This document shows positions 60,262 through 64,000 of a stretch of DNA of 64,000 bases, one piece after another. Position numbers and translations under genes: made by a program. A model generated the notes under the pieces. It was not told the DNA's origin, made no database searches, and saw only the letters and a list, made by a program, of their open reading frames with translations. The stretch spans positions 1 through 64,000 of the forward strand of contig NZ_CALPDH010000002.1 in assembly GCF_943193215.1 (NCBI RefSeq). Direction: 5' to 3'. Numbering within the stretch: the first letter of the stretch is position 1; each line of letters starts with the position of its first letter. Origin of the DNA: Acetatifactor aquisgranensis. GTDB taxonomy: Bacteria; Bacillota; Clostridia; Lachnospirales; Lachnospiraceae.

Positions 60262-61116
60262 ATGCGTGTCAGTATCTGTGTGGGAAATTATGCCAAAATG
60301 CCATATTGTGTTCCGGGAATCGGGACGAATGTCTTCAGCATGGAAGAACTGTGCTTTTGTATGAAAGAAAATGCCTTTCTGCTGGACCTTTCTCTTTTGG
60401 ATGACAGGCTGTTGGACTGGGTGGAAAAGGAATGCGGCCTGCGGGATCTGGCAAAGGCTCTTTATCCTCTTGTGCACAGACAGGGGTCTCTCAGCGCTTT
60501 CGTGCTGGCTATTCTGCGCTACGTGGGCTTTTTTGACGAGGCCGTGCTGGAGGAGACGGAAAACCTGCTGAAGCAGGGAGCGGGACTCACCGGCCTGGAG
60601 AAGCGCAAGAGCCAGATAGACTATCTGGTGCGGAAGAAGAAATACAGACAGGCCCTGCAGGGCTATGAGGAGCTGCTGCGGAAGGTGGAGGAGCATGGGA
60701 GCGAAGCACCGGATTCCGGGTCTCCCGGGGAAAAGGAATTTGTTGCGAAAATCTGGCATAATAAAGGTGCGGCGTTCGCAGGGCTCATGCTCTACGGGGA
60801 GGCCGCGGAATGTTTCAGACAGGCTTATGAATGGAACAGGATTGAAGAATATTGCGTAGATTATCTGTCGGCAAAGCGTATGGAGCTGCCAGAGGAGAAG
60901 TATGTGGCTTTTACGGCGGAGCACGGCGAGTGGCATATGAGCGCGCTGGAACTGGAAAAGAAGCTGGAACGCGCCGTGGGCGAATGGGAGCAGCAGCCGG
61001 ATTACTTACGGCTGTGCAACCGCAGGGAATTAAGGAGCCGGGATAGGCGCAGGTTCGATGAGGACAGTGAGCGGCTGGCCCAGGCCTTAAAGGACGCCTA
61101 CCGGGCGGGAATGTAA
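60262..61116 (+). CDS. Tetratricopeptide-like helical protein
   Basis: The 284-aa protein starts RVSICVGNYAKMPYCVPGIG, a short conserved-looking head with Cys and Gly. It continues as helices with TPR-like pairs (YRQALQGYEELLRKVEEHG; NKGAAFAGLMLYGEAAECFRQAYEW). No membrane segment is seen. AGGAGAGGGAG precedes ATG 60262, 30 bases after the actin-fold gene. It is not recognised as a named family. It probably binds one of the other products of the operon. Confidence 0.75.
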   Translation: MRVSICVGNYAKMPYCVPGIGTNVFSMEELCFCMKENAFLLDLSLLDDRLLDWVEKECGLRDLAKALYPLVHRQGSLSAFVLAILRYVGFFDEAVLEETENLLKQGAGLTGLEKRKSQIDYLVRKKKYRQALQGYEELLRKVEEHGSEAPDSGSPGEKEFVAKIWHNKGAAFAGLMLYGEAAECFRQAYEWNRIEEYCVDYLSAKRMELPEEKYVAFTAEHGEWHMSALELEKKLERAVGEWEQQPDYLRLCNRRELRSRDRRRFDEDSERLAQALKDAYRAGM

Positions 61117-61129
61117 AGGAAAGTCAGAA

Positions 61130-62344
61130 ATGGGATTTTGGTCAAAATTATTCAAGAAAAGAAAATATCAGGAGAGCGGTCCCGAGGACTGGGAAAACGT
61201 AGTCTATGACAGGGACGATGTGGACTTCGGCCAGGAGGAGGAGCGGAGCAGGTATATCACCAACTGCCTGGAACAGATGGGAGAGGCGACGAAAGAAATC
61301 GGCCTGCTGACGGGGGAATATTCCCTGATCACCTCCTATCTGACTGATATGGAGGAAATCGAGGCGCTGCCGGAGTCGGAACGGGAGGGCCTGGACAATA
61401 TTGCCGGAAGGCTGGTGGCGCTGGAGCAGGAGAGCAAACGCTACCGGGGCAGGAAGAACCGCATGAAGGATGCGGATTATTACAGACTGCGGGAGCACGA
61501 GGGCGAAGTCAAAGAGGGAATCGCAAAGCTGAAAGAGTGCGAGGAATACGGTGGGAAAGTGAAGCAGGATCTGCAGAGGCTGGACAGGGAACGCCATGCC
61601 TATGAATACCGCAGACAAGAGCTGAACAATCTTATGGACAATCTGCGCGGGATGACGGTGATCTTCGTGACCGCTTTCGCCATGTGCATCCTGATGCTGG
61701 TGATTCTGCAGTTCGGTTTCCATATGAATACCCAATTAGGGTATCTGCTGGCGGTGGCGGCTGTGGCAGTGGCCCTGACGGTGACATGGGTGAAGTATAC
61801 GGATGACGACAAGGAGCTGCATCAGGTGGAGATAGCGATCAACAAGCTCATTCTTCTGCAGAACAAGGTAAAAATCCGATATGTGAACAACAGGAATCTG
61901 ACGGATTACCTCTATATGAAATACGGCACGAACAGCGCGGCGGCGCTGGGGCGGCTTTGGAAGCAGTATCAGAGGGAGAAGGATGAAAGGCGGGAATTCG
62001 CGGCAGCAGAGGGAAAGGCGGAGCATTACCGCAGGCAGCTTTTGAATAAGCTGTCCCATTACCGGATTGCCACGCCCGGCAGATGGGTGGATAAGGCGGC
62101 GGCCCTGCTGGACAAGCGCGAGATGGTCGAGATGCGCCATGAGCTGATTCAGCGCAGGCAGGCGCTGCGCAAGCAGATGGACTACAACAATAATGTCGCT
62201 GAGACTGCCAGACAGGAAATCATAGACGTGGCAGACAAGTATCCTGCCTATGCCGCCGAAATCATGGAGATGGTGGCGCAGTACAGAGGAATGGAGGAAG
62301 GAGGCTCTGTGGAAGAGGGGAATTCCGGGGATTCTGCGTATTGA
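61130..62344 (+). CDS. Membrane-anchored coiled-coil protein
   Basis: The 404-aa protein has an acidic start, a coiled coil (about residues 50-170), two adjacent membrane helices near 180-200 and 205-222 (MTVIFVTAFAMCILMLVILQF and LGYLLAVAAVAVALTVTWV, each shown in part), and a second charged coil (about 225-390). The layout makes a hairpin in the membrane with both coils in the cytosol. It would be the membrane anchor of the DUF5717/5716 system. AAGGAAAG stands before ATG 61130, 14 bases after the TPR-like gene. The operon ends here. Confidence 0.78.
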   Translation: MGFWSKLFKKRKYQESGPEDWENVVYDRDDVDFGQEEERSRYITNCLEQMGEATKEIGLLTGEYSLITSYLTDMEEIEALPESEREGLDNIAGRLVALEQESKRYRGRKNRMKDADYYRLREHEGEVKEGIAKLKECEEYGGKVKQDLQRLDRERHAYEYRRQELNNLMDNLRGMTVIFVTAFAMCILMLVILQFGFHMNTQLGYLLAVAAVAVALTVTWVKYTDDDKELHQVEIAINKLILLQNKVKIRYVNNRNLTDYLYMKYGTNSAAALGRLWKQYQREKDERREFAAAEGKAEHYRRQLLNKLSHYRIATPGRWVDKAAALLDKREMVEMRHELIQRRQALRKQMDYNNNVAETARQEIIDVADKYPAYAAEIMEMVAQYRGMEEGGSVEEGNSGDSAY

Positions 62345-62369
62345 CTTCTGGTCTTTTGTAAGATATGAT
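62341..62369 (+). promoter_or_regulatory. purB promoter
   Basis: TTGACT at 62341-62346, overlapping the stop codon of the preceding gene, 17-bp spacer, TATGAT at 62364-62369. Confidence 0.8.
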
Positions 62370-62400
62370 AAATGCGTCGGAAAAATCATTTATCATTTTC
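62365..62400. promoter_or_regulatory. Inverted repeat over the purB -10 box
   Basis: ATGATAAATG and CATTTATCAT are perfect 10-bp arms 12 bases apart, followed by TTTC. It can end the preceding operon and, since it covers the -10 box, could also be an operator for purB. Confidence 0.55.
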
Positions 62401-62423
62401 ACCATAGAAAAAGGAGATTGTAG

Positions 62424-63929
62424 ATGAATATGGAAGAGATACATTCCATGGAAGAAATACATTCCAGAGAAGAGAGGCAATCCATGGACAGATATGTAAG
62501 CCCTCTGTCTGAGCGCTACGCCAGCAGGGAAATGCAGTATATTTTTTCTCCGGACATGAAGTTCAGCACATGGAGGCGGCTCTGGATCGCGCTTGCGGAG
62601 ACAGAGAAAGAGCTTGGCTTAAGCCAGGACGGAAAGCCCGTCATTACGGATGAGCAGATTGCGGAGATGAAGGCCCATGTGGATGATATCAATTACGACG
62701 TGGCAAAGGCCAGGGAGCGGGAAGTCCGCCATGATGTCATGAGCCATGTGTACGCATACGGACAGCAGTGCCCTAAGGCGGCGGGCATCATCCATCTGGG
62801 AGCCACCTCCTGCTATGTAGGAGACAATACGGACATCATCGTGATGACGGAAGGATTGAAGCTTTTAAAGAAAAAGCTGGTGAATGTCATCGCTGAGCTG
62901 GCTGATTTTGCAGAAAATTATAAGGCGCAGCCCACGCTGGCCTTTACCCATTTCCAGCCTGCCCAGCCTACCACGGTGGGAAAGCGGGCCACACTTTGGC
63001 TCCAGGAGTTCTATCTGGATCTGGAGGATCTGAATTATGTGCTGGACAATATGAAGCTGCTGGGCTCCAAGGGAACCACCGGGACACAGGCGTCTTTCCT
63101 GGAACTGTTTGGCGGCGACCAGGAGACCATCGACAAAATCGATCCTATGATTGCGGAGAAGATGGGCTTTAAAAAGTGTTTCCCTGTGTCCGGCCAGACC
63201 TATTCCAGAAAGGTGGACACCAGGGTGGCAAATGTGCTGGCAGGCATCGCGGCCTCCGCTCACAAGATGAGCAATGATATCCGCCTGCTCCAGCATCTGA
63301 AAGAGGTGGAGGAGCCCTTTGAGAAGAGCCAGATCGGATCCTCTGCCATGGCTTATAAGAGAAATCCCATGAGATGCGAGAGAATCGCGTCCCTGTCCAG
63401 ATATGTGATGATTGACGCGCTGAATCCGGCGATTACCTCCGCCACCCAGTGGTTCGAGAGGACGCTGGACGATTCTGCCAACAAGAGGCTGTCCATTCCG
63501 GAGGGCTTTCTTGCGGTGGACGGCATCCTGGATTTGTGCCTGAACGTGGTGGACGGGCTGGTGGTGTATCCGAAAGTCATTGAGAAGCATCTGATGAGTG
63601 AGCTGCCCTTTATGGCTACGGAGAATATCATGATGGATGCCGTGAAGCTGGGCGGGAACCGCCAGGAGCTCCATGAGCGCATCCGGGAGCTTTCCATGGA
63701 AGCCGGGAAGAATGTGAAGGCAGAGGGCAAGGAGAACAATCTGCTGGAGCTGATCGCGGCGGATTCCGCATTTTCCATGACATTGGAGGAACTGCAGGAG
63801 TCCATGGATCCCGCAAAATATGTGGGGCGCTCCAAGGAACAGGTGGAGGCGTTCCTATCGGATGTGGTCCGCCCGGTTCTGGAGGAGAATAAGGAGCTGC
63901 TGGGCATGAAAGCCGAGGTCAAAGTGTGA
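62424..63929 (+). CDS. purB: Adenylosuccinate lyase
   Basis: The 501-aa enzyme acts twice in purine synthesis, cleaving SAICAR and adenylosuccinate to release fumarate. The fumarase-superfamily signature GSSAMAYKRNP lies at about residues 306-316 and HLGATSCYVGDN and THFQPAQPTT carry further active-site residues. AAAGGAG precedes ATG 62424. The usual start of the family would be MDRYVSPLSERYAS at 62484; the 20 extra residues come from an 18-bp tandem repeat, and the ribosome site serves only the extended start. It is transcribed from its own promoter. Confidence 0.95.
   Translation: MNMEEIHSMEEIHSREERQSMDRYVSPLSERYASREMQYIFSPDMKFSTWRRLWIALAETEKELGLSQDGKPVITDEQIAEMKAHVDDINYDVAKAREREVRHDVMSHVYAYGQQCPKAAGIIHLGATSCYVGDNTDIIVMTEGLKLLKKKLVNVIAELADFAENYKAQPTLAFTHFQPAQPTTVGKRATLWLQEFYLDLEDLNYVLDNMKLLGSKGTTGTQASFLELFGGDQETIDKIDPMIAEKMGFKKCFPVSGQTYSRKVDTRVANVLAGIAASAHKMSNDIRLLQHLKEVEEPFEKSQIGSSAMAYKRNPMRCERIASLSRYVMIDALNPAITSATQWFERTLDDSANKRLSIPEGFLAVDGILDLCLNVVDGLVVYPKVIEKHLMSELPFMATENIMMDAVKLGGNRQELHERIRELSMEAGKNVKAEGKENNLLELIAADSAFSMTLEELQESMDPAKYVGRSKEQVEAFLSDVVRPVLEENKELLGMKAEVKV
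62430..62483 (+). repeat. 18-bp tandem repeat in the purB N-terminus
   Basis: Three units of 18 bp: the first two differ by one base and both encode MEEIHS, the third is degenerate (REERQS). They lie between the ribosome site and the conserved start MDRY. Confidence 0.85.
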
Positions 63930-64000
63930 AAAGATTTGCTAAGCGTCCGCCAGAGGCGGCAGGAAAGCAAAGATGGAGTTGAGTTCGCGGGTTTTAGGGA

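Noticed and set aside
1..64000. CRISPR array
   Set aside because: No regularly spaced repeats of 25-40 bp were seen; the only repeats are the TSGHDVQK palindromes, the 12-bp arm-type repeats and the 18-bp purB units.

Overview
The window looks like a gut Lachnospiraceae-type Firmicute (Clostridium cluster XIVa). The evidence is strong Shine-Dalgarno sites throughout, a fragment of hemZ on the hisS-aspS side, a CIRCE heat-shock operator, a DUF5717/DUF5716-type operon typical of that family, and accessory DNA of the Tn916/Tn1549 conjugative-element type. The chromosomal backbone (26.5-64 kb) is visibly GC-richer than the cargo at 12-17 kb, which is AT-rich.

Region 1 (1-17.6 kb) is the right-hand part of an integrative conjugative element. 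It holds the 3' remnant of a SNF2/methylase gene that has itself been split by a serine-recombinase element, a PAPS-reductase-like gene with an amber codon at position 11, a large ArdC-type polyvalent protein and a TTRAP-like protein. Cargo follows: TetR with an ABC exporter and a hydrolase, then MarR with a hydrolase. A truncated tyrosine integrase and arm-type repeats close the element next to a 3' piece of hemZ. Three copies of a perfect 23-25 bp palindrome lie in frame inside two of the element's proteins, each encoding TSGHDVQK.

Region 2 (17.6-26.4 kb) is a scrapyard between the hemZ fragment and hisS. It contains consecutive truncated or frameshifted genes (PPOX, GNAT, CAT, TetR, a membrane protein, MerR, ABC). 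These are followed by an intact minus-strand lantibiotic-immunity-type ABC transporter with a two-component system, a frameshifted small gene and a resolvase.

Region 3 (26.4-45.3 kb) is housekeeping: hisS, aspS, a phosphopantetheinyl transferase, a Nudix hydrolase, a heterodimeric ABC exporter, a coiled-coil protein, tRNA-Gly, an acyltransferase, a beta-CASP nuclease, folA, ilvE, a parvulin lipoprotein, and htpG behind a CIRCE element. This HtpG carries two unusual acidic insertions.

Region 4 (45.5-53.2 kb) is the clearest discovery. A minus-strand SpoIID-like/peptidoglycan-binding gene is cut in two by a 6,294-bp serine-recombinase element. TACC is present at both ends, and removing the element restores an open frame of exactly 428 codons. 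Its cargo is one tight operon: CHASE2-adenylate cyclase, metallo-beta-lactamase-fold hydrolase and GAF-HD-GYP phosphodiesterase. This looks like a complete, mobile cyclic-nucleotide signalling cassette without conjugation genes.

Region 5 (53.2-64 kb) has a GntR-ABC operon and then a four-gene operon of unknown function: a 1190-aa solenoid-like protein, an actin/Hsp70-fold protein, a repeat-type protein and a membrane coiled-coil protein. The window ends with purB, whose N-terminus has grown by an 18-bp tandem repeat.
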